Shown here: positions 17,134 through 25,829 of the stretch, in pieces
How the letters are laid out: the number at the start of each line of letters is the position of its first letter
How positions within the stretch are numbered: the stretch's first letter is position 1
NCBI RefSeq assembly: GCF_029369745.1
Contig: NZ_CP120210.1
Coordinates: 1,488,001-1,552,000, forward strand
Direction of reading: 5' to 3'
Source of the DNA: Amycolatopsis sp. QT-25
Lineage (GTDB): Bacteria; Actinomycetota; Actinomycetes; Mycobacteriales; Pseudonocardiaceae
DNA length: 64,000 nucleotides
Made by a program: the position numbers and the translations under genes
Notes under the pieces: model-generated
Told to the model about the DNA's origin: nothing
The model's database searches: none
What the model saw: the letters and a program-made list of their open reading frames with translations, nothing else

Positions 17134-18344
17134 CGAAACCCGCCTTTCTCTCGGCGAACCCGGTCTCCGGCCGCCACGGCGAACGCCGTCAGCGACCACA
17201 ACGGGAGGTAGTACTGTTCGGAAAGGAACGTCGAGGCGACCAGGACGGCCAGCAACGACGCCTGGATCACGATCGCCTCGGTCCTGGCGGCGGGCCCGCC
17301 CGTCCTGACGGCCCGTTCGCTCGCTGTCGCCGCGATCCCGATCATCGTGATGAACAGGGCGAATCCCGGCAGGCCCAGTTCCGCGGACACCTCGAGGTAC
17401 ATGTTGTGCGCCACCGGGGTCTGCTCGTCGAGCTCCGCGTTGCGTGATTCGGCGGCGTACTCTTCGCGAAAGCCGCCAGGACCGACGCCCAGCACCGGAT
17501 GTTCGGCCACCATGCGGGCCGCCGCCTGCCAGCGCAGCTCCCTGGTGTCCACATTGGAGGCCGCGATGTAGGTCTTCTCCTGGAACGCCCGCTCGATTCG
17601 CGGCCCGGCGAGCGACATCACCGCCACGCAGAGCACGCCGGCCGCGGCGGCCGAGACGGCGAGTACCCGCCAGGACACGACCCGGCGCAGGGTCAGCCAG
17701 CCGACGGCCGCGGCCAGTCCCAAGGCGCCACCGCGGGAGAAGGTCGCCGTCGCGCCGGCCACCAGCACCAGGCAAGCGAGGATCAGGAGGGGCGACCGCC
17801 GAGGTGCGTCCCGACGCGCGACGAAGAGCAGGGGGACCGCGGCGACCAGGAAATAGGCGAGGTCGTTCGGATCCTCCAGCGGGCCACCGGCGCGTGCTTG
17901 CCCGTCGACGAGGAGGCTGTACAGCCCGCCGAGCGCCGCCGCGGTGGCTCCCGCGGCCATGGCCAGCAGCAACCCGCGGATCGGCACCTCACGACCGGCG
18001 AGATCGGCCAGTACCGCGGTGAGCACGAGAAAAGGCAGCCAGCGCAAGGTGTATTCCGCGGTGAAGGCGCCGGACGACTGGGCCGCCGCGGTGATCGCCA
18101 CCACCATCGCGAGCAGGGAAAGCACCGCGTGCAACGGCGTCGGCCGGGGAAACCGTCGCTGATGGACACGGGTCGCCAGCCACGTGGTGACGAGCAGCGC
18201 GGGCACGACCTTGCCGAGATGCGGGTGCCCAGCCGCGAGATAGCCCTCGATCGGCGCCAAGGCGACCGCGGCGTACGCGAGAGCGCGCAGCATCACCGCC
18301 CGTGCGTCGTGGTCGACGGGGGTGACGACGGTGAAGGCGGTCAT
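17115..18344 (-). CDS. O-antigen polymerase/ligase-like membrane protein (Wzy_C family)
   Basis: 409 residues, about 10-11 membrane helices. ATG at 18344 overlaps the upstream stop. The large outer loop has the family signature: GPLEDPNDLAYFLVAAVPLL, TFSRGGALGLA, then RWQAAARMVAEHPVLGVGPG and AHNMYLEVSAELGLPGF. Such proteins polymerise or ligate undecaprenyl-linked units on the outer face. With a flippase, a Wzz-like protein and an initiating transferase all present, a Wzy polymerase role fits best; transfer to another acceptor is possible. Confidence 0.88.
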   Translation of the reverse strand: MTAFTVVTPVDHDARAVMLRALAYAAVALAPIEGYLAAGHPHLGKVVPALLVTTWLATRVHQRRFPRPTPLHAVLSLLAMVVAITAAAQSSGAFTAEYTLRWLPFLVLTAVLADLAGREVPIRGLLLAMAAGATAAALGGLYSLLVDGQARAGGPLEDPNDLAYFLVAAVPLLFVARRDAPRRSPLLILACLVLVAGATATFSRGGALGLAAAVGWLTLRRVVSWRVLAVSAAAAGVLCVAVMSLAGPRIERAFQEKTYIAASNVDTRELRWQAAARMVAEHPVLGVGPGGFREEYAAESRNAELDEQTPVAHNMYLEVSAELGLPGFALFITMIGIAATASERAVRTGGPAARTEAIVIQASLLAVLVASTFLSEQYYLPLWSLTAFAVAAGDRVRREKGGFRCVSCT

Positions 18345-19312
18345 CTCCCGGCGTCCAGGCAGGTCACCGGGCGTTCCCGCCGCGGGTTGCTCCGGTGTAC
18401 GTATTCACCGGTGCCGACGACGTCGAAATGCTCGCGCAAGGCACGCAGCACCCACCCGAGCCAAGCCACCTTGCGGCCGCCGGGCGTGGCCATCCCGGGA
18501 AAGAACTCCATCCCGGGTGCTTCCGCGCCGCCGAGGACGTCGGTGGGATGCAGCAGGAGGGACGGCGCCACCTTCCTGGCGAGACAGAGCCGTAGTGCCG
18601 TCTTGAAATATCCTCTGGCCAACCGGGGCGAGATCTCGTGCAGCTGCAGGAGGTACGAGCCGTGGATCGGCGTGCGCAGCAACGGCATCGTCGTCACCGG
18701 AAGTTCCACGAGACCGGTGCCGGCGCTCGTCCGCCAGCGATACGCGTGCACCGGTGCCAGCACCCGCGAAAAGCCACCGAACAGTTCGTCACGTCCGTCG
18801 CCGCTCTCGTGCGGGGGTGCCGTGCGATTGTGATAGGCCCTGGCGAACGGGCCGATCCAGGTCGGGAGGGTGCTGGCGTCGTAGGCGTATCCGCGTCCGG
18901 CCAGTACCTCGACGAGATCGCGGCTGAGGCTGAAGCCCGGCCCGCGGAAGCCGAGGGGGAGCGGGGCACCGGCCTCGACGATCGCGTCGTCGGTCCGCCG
19001 CAGTTCGTCTTCGAGACGGGCACGGGTATAGCGGTGAAGCCAAGGCTCGTGGCCGAACGAGTGGTTGCCGACTTCGTGACCGGCGGCGGTGATCTCGTTG
19101 ACCGCCTTGGCGCCGTCTTCGCGGACGACGTCGGCACCGACCACGAACACCGTCGTCGTCAGCCGCTGCTCACCGAGTACTTCGAGCAGCCGCGGCACGG
19201 CCGACGGCAGAAAACTGGGATACCGGCTCCACTCGGGGTCACCGTGGGTCTTGCGATAGGCCCACAGGTTGTCGAGGTCGATCGACACGCTCGCCAGTGG
19301 CCGCGCGGTCAT
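18341..19312 (-). CDS. Polysaccharide deacetylase (CE4 / NodB-like)
   Basis: 323 residues from ATG at 19312 (ATGA overlap). CE4 motifs are present: an Asp-containing strand SIDLDN (residues 10-15), the metal-binding HEVGNHSFGH (His84 and His88), FRGPGFSLS, and LLLHPTD near the end. No signal peptide is visible, so it may act on cytoplasmic lipid-linked sugars rather than on the finished polymer. Expected to remove an N-acetyl group from a hexosamine, which would fit with UDP-ManNAc or GlcNAc supplied through the epimerase at 3346. The first motif lacks the usual paired Asp-Asp, as in some cyclic-imidase or Pgd-like relatives. Confidence 0.85.
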   Translation of the reverse strand: MTARPLASVSIDLDNLWAYRKTHGDPEWSRYPSFLPSAVPRLLEVLGEQRLTTTVFVVGADVVREDGAKAVNEITAAGHEVGNHSFGHEPWLHRYTRARLEDELRRTDDAIVEAGAPLPLGFRGPGFSLSRDLVEVLAGRGYAYDASTLPTWIGPFARAYHNRTAPPHESGDGRDELFGGFSRVLAPVHAYRWRTSAGTGLVELPVTTMPLLRTPIHGSYLLQLHEISPRLARGYFKTALRLCLARKVAPSLLLHPTDVLGGAEAPGMEFFPGMATPGGRKVAWLGWVLRALREHFDVVGTGEYVHRSNPRRERPVTCLDAGR

Positions 19313-20151
19313 GCCGTCTTCTCCGCGACACCGGCCGAGGCGGACGTGGAGCGGGCCAGCGAGCCGAGCACCAGTACACAGGCGACGACCGCCGTGAGCC
19401 CGGAGAACACCCAAGGCGTGGTTCCTTCGGCGACTTGATCACCGAGCACCGTGATGCCGGTGACGGAGGACAGCACGATCGTCGTGGCGTCGGCCGTGGC
19501 CACGACCGCCGTGGCCAGGCCACGCTGCAGAGCGACCGCCATCGAAGCCTGCCCGAGTACGGCGGCGGCCAGCATCAGCCCGGTCAACGGATTCGACGGC
19601 AGCGAGCTGAGTTCCTCATGGGCGAGCACCCGGCTGATGATCGCCACCACGGCGAACGAAACCCCGGAAAGCACGGCGGGCACGAGGAAAGTGTCCGTCC
19701 GGCCCAGCTGGGTCATGGTCACTCCGATCGCGACCAGCGCGACGGTCAGCAGCAGCACGGTGGCCGTCGAGAAATCCTCGGCGACCGAGGGCTTCGACGA
19801 GCCGGCGAGGACGACCAGTCCGCACGCCATCAGCGCCAGCATCAGCACCTCACTGAGCCGCACCCGCCATTTCAAGACCACGACGCCGAAGAGGGTCGCC
19901 AGGCCGATCGCCGAGGACGAAGCGGTTTGCACCAGGTACAGCGGCAGTGATTCGCGAGCGAAGAACGCGAACGCGAAACCGCCCGCCTGTCCGGCGAAAC
20001 CCACGAGATAGAGCCGGTCGGCGGCCAGCCGGGCGAGCAGTCCCAGACCTGTTCCGTGCTCAGGCGCGGCTCGCCGGGCGGCGACGCTCTGCGCGACGAT
20101 CCCTATCGCGTACAGCGCGGCCGACACGACGAGTATCCCGTAAGCGACCAC
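19309..20151 (-). CDS. DMT-like multi-helix membrane protein (first gene of operon)
   Basis: 280 residues from GTG at 20151 (GGAG at 20158-20161, spacing 6). About nine hydrophobic helices with a repeated arrangement, for example LVGFAGQAGGFAFAFFA and SSSAIGLATLFGVVVLKWRV, resemble drug/metabolite or EamA-type transporters and NIPA-like proteins. It may export a sugar or lipid intermediate, but no substrate can be read from sequence. As first gene it sets the start of the coupled minus-strand operon. The spacer to 20609 should hold its promoter. Confidence 0.6.
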   Translation of the reverse strand: MVAYGILVVSAALYAIGIVAQSVAARRAAPEHGTGLGLLARLAADRLYLVGFAGQAGGFAFAFFARESLPLYLVQTASSSAIGLATLFGVVVLKWRVRLSEVLMLALMACGLVVLAGSSKPSVAEDFSTATVLLLTVALVAIGVTMTQLGRTDTFLVPAVLSGVSFAVVAIISRVLAHEELSSLPSNPLTGLMLAAAVLGQASMAVALQRGLATAVVATADATTIVLSSVTGITVLGDQVAEGTTPWVFSGLTAVVACVLVLGSLARSTSASAGVAEKTA

Positions 20152-20608
20152 CAACGGCTCCTTCTCACCACGTCACGAACCGGGCCGGCATTCGGCCATT
20201 TCGCTGAGCTGGCAGGAAGCGTAGAGATGCGGCGGAGTCGCCACGTTCGAAGGACCGTGGCAGGCTTTTCGTCACCCAAAGAAAGGCTTGCCTTCGGTGC
20301 TGGCAATTCGGAAGGGTAATGAAGCGCGGCCTGACGCAATTCCTCGACACGGTAGGTAATCGACCTCCGCCCGTGTACCGCGCGAAAGAGTGCGCACCGG
20401 GGCACCGGGCTCATCAGGTCACCGTCGTCAGCATCGATCCACGCGGCACATTCCGCCTTTCGGATTACATGGACCTTGGTCAAAGGCGGTTTCGAACCAC
20501 ACGATGATGGCATCGGATGGAGATCCGTCCACCGGGGTCGGTAACTTTGCGCTGCGGCAGGCCGGTGTCTTCACCTACGTCGCCCCATTACCCAATCGAG
20601 GAGAGTTC
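20152..20608. promoter_or_regulatory. Divergent promoter region of polysaccharide operon and paralogue 3
   Basis: 457 bases with no convincing gene. It separates the leftward nine-gene operon from the rightward secreted-protein gene. A ccacacgatgatggca block at 20497-20512 matches the one at 909-924 upstream of paralogue 1. Confidence 0.45.
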
Positions 20609-20968
20609 ATGCTGAAGAAGATCGGTTTCGTCTCCGCCGCGATGGCGGCCGGAGCGTTCTTGACCGGCGGGATCGCGGCTGCCGGGACGCCGGGGGACGA
20701 AGGTCACGGTCACCCCGGTTACGACATCAGCGAGCAGGTCGGCCTGGCCAACCTGAACAACATCGACTTGCTGCACAACGTCAACGCCGCCGTCGGCGTC
20801 TGTGACAACGACGTGAACGTGCTGGGTGTCCAGGTGCCGATCCGTGACTCGCTCAACGGCATCGGGGTGCCGATCCTCTCGCCGGGCGCCCACGAAGCCA
20901 GCGGTGAGTCCCCCTCCAACTGTGCCGCGGGCGGCGTGCTCGACGGCGGGACCAGCCAGCACAACTGA
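20609..20968 (+). CDS. Small secreted chaplin-like protein, paralogue 3
   Basis: 119 residues. ATG at 20609 follows GAGGAGAG. The signal peptide MLKKIGFVSAAMAAGAFLTG is nearly identical to that of paralogue 1. The mature protein starts with a His/Gly-rich stretch (GDEGHGHPGYD) not found in the others, then the shared core EQVGLANLNNIDLLHNVNA, VCDNDVNVLGVQVPIRD and GVPILSPG, with a second Cys in SNCAA. It is closer to paralogue 1 than to paralogue 2. It begins 457 bases upstream of, and divergent from, the polysaccharide operon, so co-regulation with capsule formation is plausible but unproven. Confidence 0.87.
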   Translation: MLKKIGFVSAAMAAGAFLTGGIAAAGTPGDEGHGHPGYDISEQVGLANLNNIDLLHNVNAAVGVCDNDVNVLGVQVPIRDSLNGIGVPILSPGAHEASGESPSNCAAGGVLDGGTSQHN

Positions 20969-20972
20969 GTGC

Positions 20973-20998
20973 CGGTTCCCGTTGGGTGTGCGGGAACC
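20973..20998 (+). terminator. Short hairpin after paralogue 3
   Basis: GGTTCCCG and CGGGAACC pair perfectly around a 9-base loop just after the stop at 20968. No T-run. Confidence 0.45.
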
Positions 20999-21035
20999 AA
21001 GACGCGGGTGGAATCGTGACGATTCGCGTTCGACC

Positions 21036-21081
21036 GAGGTGCCCGGTACCTGCCGCTCGACGGCGGCGTACCGGGCACCTC
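21036..21081 (+). terminator. Strong hairpin, likely terminator
   Basis: Perfect 14-bp stem GAGGTGCCCGGTAC (21036-21049) / GTACCGGGCACCTC (21068-21081), followed by gttgctttgg. It lies 67 bases after paralogue 3. Confidence 0.6.
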
Positions 21082-21162
21082 GTTGCTTTGGTGGCCGTAG
21101 TCCGTGGTGATCCCAGCCGGACAGGCCGTCGTGTCATCACCGCGCACGGGAGGGTCCCCGGC

Positions 21163-21345
21163 GTGAATCCGGGCGGGGGCCGGTCTCTGGTCGATTCCGA
21201 AGTGCTGCGAGGACTCGCGGTGACCTATGGCGTCCTCGCGTTGGTGCATCTCCATCTGGCCGCGGAAACAAGTGCGACCTGGTCCGCGGTCCTCGCGTTC
21301 GCCTATCTTTGTGTGGCCGCCGTCTGTGCGAGAGCAGGCCGCTGA
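21163..21345 (+). CDS. Small membrane protein, function unknown
   Basis: 60 residues from GTG at 21163, with GGGAGGG at about 21149-21155 well placed. The protein begins with a short Gly-rich segment and then runs through two hydrophobic stretches (VLRGLAVTYGVLALVHLHLA and WSAVLAFAYLCVAAVCA), so it is probably a two-helix membrane protein. It lies between paralogue 3 and the convergent AfsR-like gene. Not recognised as a known family. The ribosome-binding site and hydrophobic pattern are the only support. Confidence 0.45.
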   Translation: MNPGGGRSLVDSEVLRGLAVTYGVLALVHLHLAAETSATWSAVLAFAYLCVAAVCARAGR

Positions 21346-21482
21346 CGCCTCGCCCGCGTCACCGACCGCGATCGCCGCCGCCCTCGGATCGAGTTCGGAC
21401 TTCGCCGGACGGCGTCCACCCCGCATCCCGGCTCGACGAAGCGCTCGTGACTTCGGCGCAGGAACCCGGTTTCGCTTTTCGT

Positions 21483-24473
21483 TCAGGGGCTTCGCCGCGT
21501 GCCTTCCAGTCTGGGACGGTGGGCCAACCGGGCGAGGACGCGGTCCACGTCGTACCGCTCGGCGGGCGGCAGGGGAGCGCCGATCGCGGCACGTTCGCCC
21601 GCGGCCTCCGCCAGCAGCGTCGTGGCGAGGTCGTGGTCGCCCGCGAGCGAGTACGCGCCGGCCAGGCCTTCGAGCGCCAGAGCTATCGCGCGCGGGTCGC
21701 CGGTGATCTCCGCTGTGGTCCGAGACCGGGTGTGCCAGGACAGTGCTTCTGGGGCGTCGCCACGGAGTTCGGCGATGAAGCCCAGCTCGGCGGTGGCCAG
21801 CGCGACGCCGGGCGCGTAACGCGCTTGCTCGTGCCAGGACAGGATTCTGTGCAGCACGGCCTCCGCTTCGGCCAGGTCGCCGGTGCGGCGGGCACCGAGC
21901 GCCAGTCCCAGGTCGGCGTGCACGACCCCGGCCTGGTAGCCGTGCTCGGCGGCGAGGCGGCTCGCTTGCCGGTGCCGGGCTTCGGCCGCGGAGTGGTTGC
22001 CGGACAACAGGTCGAGGCGCGCCAGGCCGGTCTGCTGATCGACCACGTCGAGCCACAGCTGATGTTGGCGGGCCAGGTCGAGCGCCTTGGTGCGCAAGGC
22101 CACCGCCGCCGGGTAGTCGCCGGCGATCTCGGCGAGGAAGGCGAGGCAATGCATTGCTTGGATCCGGCCCCACGCGTCGCCGAGCGCGTCGAACAGCGTC
22201 CGGGACGTGAGGGCCAGCTCGCGTGCGGTGCGCAGCTCTCCGCGCAGGATGGCCTGGAAGGCGGTGATCACCAAGGACGCCGCCCGCAACCACGGGTCCG
22301 CGGTGGACACGGCCGCCATGCGGTGCGCGCTGGCCGTCAAGTCACCGCCGGTGACATAGAGACAAAAGCCGAGGAACCAGGCCGCGTCCGAGTCCTTCGT
22401 GGAGTGTTCGATGGCTGTGCGGCGGGCGACCGCGTCGGTGCCGCCTCGGCGAAGGAGGACGAAGCCGGTCAGCCAGGCGGAGACCGGATCGCGCAGCGGG
22501 TGTTCGCCCGGCAGGGCGAGTGCCTGTTCGAGCCGCCGTTCGGCTTCACCCAGTCTGCCGCGCAGGAACCAGTACCACGTTCGCGCGTGCACCAGCCGTA
22601 ACGCGCGGTCCAGATCGCCGGTGCGCACGGCGGTGTCCAGGGCACGACTCAGGTTGGCGGATTCGCGGTCCAGACGCGGCAACCATTCGCGCGCGTCGGC
22701 GTCGCGGAGCCGGGCCTGTTCGGCGAAGTCGAGGTAGTGGCTCAGGTGGCGGTTCTGGAGATCGGCCAGTTCCCCCGACTCGGAAAGCCGGATGACGGCG
22801 TATTCCCCGATGGACTCCGGCAGGCGGTAGCGCGGCCCTTCGGTGACCATCACCAGGGATCGGTCGACCAGGCGGGACAGGACGTCGAGCACGTCCGAGG
22901 CGGGGAGCGACGCGTCGGCGGAGACGTGTTCGGTGGCCACCAGGCCGCTGCCCCCGGCGTGCACGGCCAGGCGGCGCAACAGCACGCGCTCGGGATCGGT
23001 CAGCAGCTCCCAGCTCCAGTCGATCACCGCCCGCAGGGTGCGCTGCCGGGCCGGAGCGATCCGGCTGCCGGTGGTGAGCAGCCGGAACCGGTCGTCCATT
23101 CTCGACAGCAACTCCGAGGCGTCGAGCAGCCGCAACCGGGGCGCGGCCAGTTCCAGCGCCAGCGGAAGCCGGTCGAGCCGTAGGCACAGCGAGGTAAGGG
23201 TGTCCGCGTCGGCGGTGGTCAGGTCGGCGCCGGCGGCCTCCGCGCGGGTGGTGAGCAGCCGGACGGCGTCCGTCGGGGTGAGCGGGGGTACGGCCTCGAG
23301 CCGTTCGCCCGGCACGCCGAGCGGCTCACGGCTCGTGGCCAGTACACGGACCCCGGGTGCGGCGCGCAGCAGCCGCGCCACCAGTTCGGCGACTTGCGCC
23401 ACGACGTGCTCGCAGTTGTCCAGGACGAGCAGCAGACGCTGATCCCGCAAGGCATCGGCGAGGTGCGTCGCCGGCCCGGACCCGGATTCGTCACGGACGT
23501 GCAGGACCCGCGCGACGACTTCGGCGACCTCGCCCGCGTCGGCGGTGAGGTCGATCGACCACACGCCGTCCGGGAAACCGGTCACGGCCTCGGCCGCGCC
23601 ATGCGCGAGGCTGGTCTTGCCGACACCGCCGGGCCCGGTCAAGGTGACGAGCCGATGTGCGGTCAGCAGCTCGCGGACCGTGCGGACGGCGTGCTCGCGG
23701 CCGACGAGTTCGGTGAGCGCGGCGGGCAGATTGGTCCTGGGGCTCGCGGTGACGCGGAGCCGGGGATCCCGGCGCAGCATCGACTCGTGCAGCGCGGTCA
23801 GCTCCGGGCCGGGGTCCACGCCCAGTTCGTCGGCGAGGCGGTCGCGTAACTCGGCATAGCCCGAGAGCGCCTCGGCCTGCCGTCCGGAGAGGTAGAGCGC
23901 CCGCAGGTGCGCGGCGCGAAGCCGCTCACGCAACGGATGCAGCTCGGCGTGCTCGGTGAGTCCGGCGAGGGCGGCGCCGACGTCGCCCAGCGCCAGCCGA
24001 GCCTCGGCGAGCAACTCCACGGCCTCCAGGCGTCGCTCGCCGAGTCCGTGGGCCACCGGCCCGGCGAAGGCGTCGTCGGCGACGTCCGCGAACGCCGCAC
24101 CGCGCCACAATCCCAGCGCCTCGGTCAACAGCGCGACCCGGGCGCGAGTGGGCGCGTCCCGGGCGGCCGCGAGCAGCTCGGCGAACTCGTCCGCGTCACG
24201 CGTTCCCCTCAGCCGGTATCCGGCCGGACCCGACTCGACAGACCCCGGCCCGATCGCCCGGCGCAACCGGGACACCTTGGTCTGCAACGCGGCGAGCGGG
24301 TTCGCCGGCTGATCGTCACCCCAGAGATCCAGCAGGAGCCGGTCCGCGGAGACCGGTTCACCGTGGCGGGCCAAGAGCGCGGCGAGCAGGGCGCGGACCT
24401 TCACCTCGGGCACCGGCACCAGGGTGCCGTCCGCCGCCCACACGGCCAGCGGGCCGAGCACCCCGAAACGCAC
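21483..24473 (-). CDS. AfsR/SARP-type transcriptional regulator with NB-ARC ATPase and TPR-like tail
   Basis: 996 residues. N-terminal OmpR-like winged helix (RFGVLGPLAVW, then LLLDLWGDDQPANPLAALQT, about 1-90), bacterial transcriptional activation domain (about 95-240), and an AAA/NB-ARC module with Walker A GPGGVGKTS (280-288). LLLVLDNCEHV serves as Walker B and VLATSREPLGVPGE as sensor region. The C-terminal about 400 residues are helical repeats of TPR character. These proteins bind direct repeats near promoters and switch on secondary metabolism or morphological genes, gated by nucleotide and ligand. It is divergent from the imine-reductase-like gene at 24570 (96-base gap) and probably controls it. 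The start ATG lacks a strong ribosome site. Confidence 0.9.
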   Translation of the reverse strand: MRFGVLGPLAVWAADGTLVPVPEVKVRALLAALLARHGEPVSADRLLLDLWGDDQPANPLAALQTKVSRLRRAIGPGSVESGPAGYRLRGTRDADEFAELLAAARDAPTRARVALLTEALGLWRGAAFADVADDAFAGPVAHGLGERRLEAVELLAEARLALGDVGAALAGLTEHAELHPLRERLRAAHLRALYLSGRQAEALSGYAELRDRLADELGVDPGPELTALHESMLRRDPRLRVTASPRTNLPAALTELVGREHAVRTVRELLTAHRLVTLTGPGGVGKTSLAHGAAEAVTGFPDGVWSIDLTADAGEVAEVVARVLHVRDESGSGPATHLADALRDQRLLLVLDNCEHVVAQVAELVARLLRAAPGVRVLATSREPLGVPGERLEAVPPLTPTDAVRLLTTRAEAAGADLTTADADTLTSLCLRLDRLPLALELAAPRLRLLDASELLSRMDDRFRLLTTGSRIAPARQRTLRAVIDWSWELLTDPERVLLRRLAVHAGGSGLVATEHVSADASLPASDVLDVLSRLVDRSLVMVTEGPRYRLPESIGEYAVIRLSESGELADLQNRHLSHYLDFAEQARLRDADAREWLPRLDRESANLSRALDTAVRTGDLDRALRLVHARTWYWFLRGRLGEAERRLEQALALPGEHPLRDPVSAWLTGFVLLRRGGTDAVARRTAIEHSTKDSDAAWFLGFCLYVTGGDLTASAHRMAAVSTADPWLRAASLVITAFQAILRGELRTARELALTSRTLFDALGDAWGRIQAMHCLAFLAEIAGDYPAAVALRTKALDLARQHQLWLDVVDQQTGLARLDLLSGNHSAAEARHRQASRLAAEHGYQAGVVHADLGLALGARRTGDLAEAEAVLHRILSWHEQARYAPGVALATAELGFIAELRGDAPEALSWHTRSRTTAEITGDPRAIALALEGLAGAYSLAGDHDLATTLLAEAAGERAAIGAPLPPAERYDVDRVLARLAHRPRLEGTRRSP

Positions 24474-24569
24474 GCTTTCACCCTACTCGCTGTCGGCCGC
24501 CCGACAGCGAACCGAAAGCGCGAGCCCACACCATGGTCCTCCCTGAGCCGACGAACGAGGAGTGAGCAC

Positions 24570-25439
24570 ATGAAGCACGAGAAAGTCCCGGTCAGCGTGC
24601 TGGGCACGGGCCGACTGGGCACGGCGCTGGTGGCGGCGTTCCTGGCGGCAGGCCATCCGGTGACGGTGTGGAACCGCACCTCGGGAAAGACCGCTCCGCT
24701 GGCGGCGAACGGCGCGACGGTCGCCGGATCGGTGGCCGAAGCGGTGGCGGTGAGCCCGCTGGTGCTGACCGTCCTGCTCGACCACGCCGCGGTCCGCGCG
24801 AAGCTGTCCGAAGTGGACCTGCGGGACCGTACCCTGCTCAACATCAGTTCCAGCGCCCCCGACGACATCCGCGCACTGGCGGAGTGGGCGAGCGGGCGGG
24901 GCGCGGCCTACCTCGACGCGGCCGTGATGGCCCTGCCCCAGGCAGTCGGCACCCCCGACGCGCAGGTGCTCTACAGCGGCTCGGCCGCGGCGTTCGACCG
25001 CTACGGCGAGCAACTGGCCGCGCTGGGCACCTCCCGCTACCTGGCCGAAGACCCTGGCGTGGCGGAGCTGTACAGCATCGGCCTGCTGAGCGCCGGGTAC
25101 GGCACCCTATTCGGTTTCCTGCACGGTGTGGCCTTGCTCGACACCGCCGGAATGCGCCCCACGGATTTTTTGGAGATGGTGGTGCCGTGGCTGGGCGGCA
25201 TGCTCGCGTTCCTGCCGGAGCTGGCCCGCGAAATCGAGACGGCGGACTACACGTCCGGCGAATCCAGCCTGGAGATCAACCTGAGGGCGCTGGAGTACAT
25301 CGAGGCCACGAGCCGAAGCACCGATGTCGCGCCCGGCTTCGTGAAACCCGCGTTGGACCTGGTGCGCAAGCGGATGGAAACCGAGGGGCCGACCGACAGC
25401 GTGGCCGGTGTTTTCGAAGCCATGCGCCGAAAAGTGTGA
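24570..25439 (+). CDS. NADPH-dependent imine-reductase-like oxidoreductase
   Basis: 289 residues. ATG at 24570 with GAGGAG at 24557-24562. The N-terminal Rossmann domain has SVLGTGRLGTALVAAFLAAG (GxGxxG, residues 12-17) and VWNRTSGK, which favours NADPH. The 6-phosphogluconate-dehydrogenase-type fold continues with YLDAAVMALPQAVG and an all-helical C-terminal dimerisation domain. Imine reductases and beta-hydroxyacid-dehydrogenase-like proteins share this layout. The lack of the catalytic Lys of hydroxyacid dehydrogenases (the region reads GLLSAGYGTLFGFLHG) fits imine reductases better. The substrate is unknown. Regulation by the divergent AfsR-like protein is likely. Confidence 0.82.
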   Translation: MKHEKVPVSVLGTGRLGTALVAAFLAAGHPVTVWNRTSGKTAPLAANGATVAGSVAEAVAVSPLVLTVLLDHAAVRAKLSEVDLRDRTLLNISSSAPDDIRALAEWASGRGAAYLDAAVMALPQAVGTPDAQVLYSGSAAAFDRYGEQLAALGTSRYLAEDPGVAELYSIGLLSAGYGTLFGFLHGVALLDTAGMRPTDFLEMVVPWLGGMLAFLPELAREIETADYTSGESSLEINLRALEYIEATSRSTDVAPGFVKPALDLVRKRMETEGPTDSVAGVFEAMRRKV

Positions 25440-25503
25440 CTTCCGGCCGGACGCCACCCCGCACCGTCGACGCGTCCCGCTCGATAGTTCGTGCCCGTCC
25501 TGT

Positions 25504-25520
25504 CTGTCCATACTGGACAG
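25504..25520. repeat. Small hairpin downstream of imine-reductase-like gene
   Basis: CTGTCCA/TGGACAG stem with a 3-base loop, 65 bases past the stop at 25439. Weak support as a terminator. Confidence 0.3.
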
Positions 25521-25657
25521 GTACGGAAACGGTACGGCGACAGGGATCTGGGCGTATCCGGGCCGCTCTCGAGAACGCGATGCGTGCCATATCGACTCAA
25601 GCTACGCGGCAGTGAGGTTCTCTTAATAAGGTAAGGCAAGGGTGTCGTGTGGGTGGC

Positions 25658-25716
25658 AAGTCCGTGAAGGCCTCCTTGAGGAACCCAGGGTCTCTCAAGG
25701 AGGCCTTCACGGACTT
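25658..25716. repeat. 59-bp near-perfect palindrome, copy 2
   Basis: Same element as at 9850-9908, including the upstream flank (ggtaaggcaag, then gtgtcgtgtgggtggc). The arms differ from copy 1 at two sites near the centre (gaggaaccc / gggtctctc), leaving one mismatch and one G-U pair. Same orientation as copy 1. It lies in the 615-base spacer between the imine-reductase-like gene and the ABC transporter. Confidence 0.9.
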
Positions 25717-25829
25717 CACGACCCGGCGCCGGCGTCACAGCGTTCCCCCGGGTCTTCGTCTCCTTGGTCGGCCCGGGAGATTTCGAGCAGGTCGACGACC
25801 ACCCACTGCACCTCGGTGGCGTCGACCAT
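25716..25829 (-). pseudogene. Possible short gene remnant next to palindrome copy 2
   Basis: A 37-residue frame from ATG at 25829 reads MVDATEVQWVVVDLLEISRA and then an acidic tail. Its composition looks coding while the surrounding DNA does not, and similar coding-like sequence continues upstream of the ATG. Its stop codon falls exactly at the edge of the palindrome, as if the repeat had truncated a gene. Unrecognised; weak support. Confidence 0.25.
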
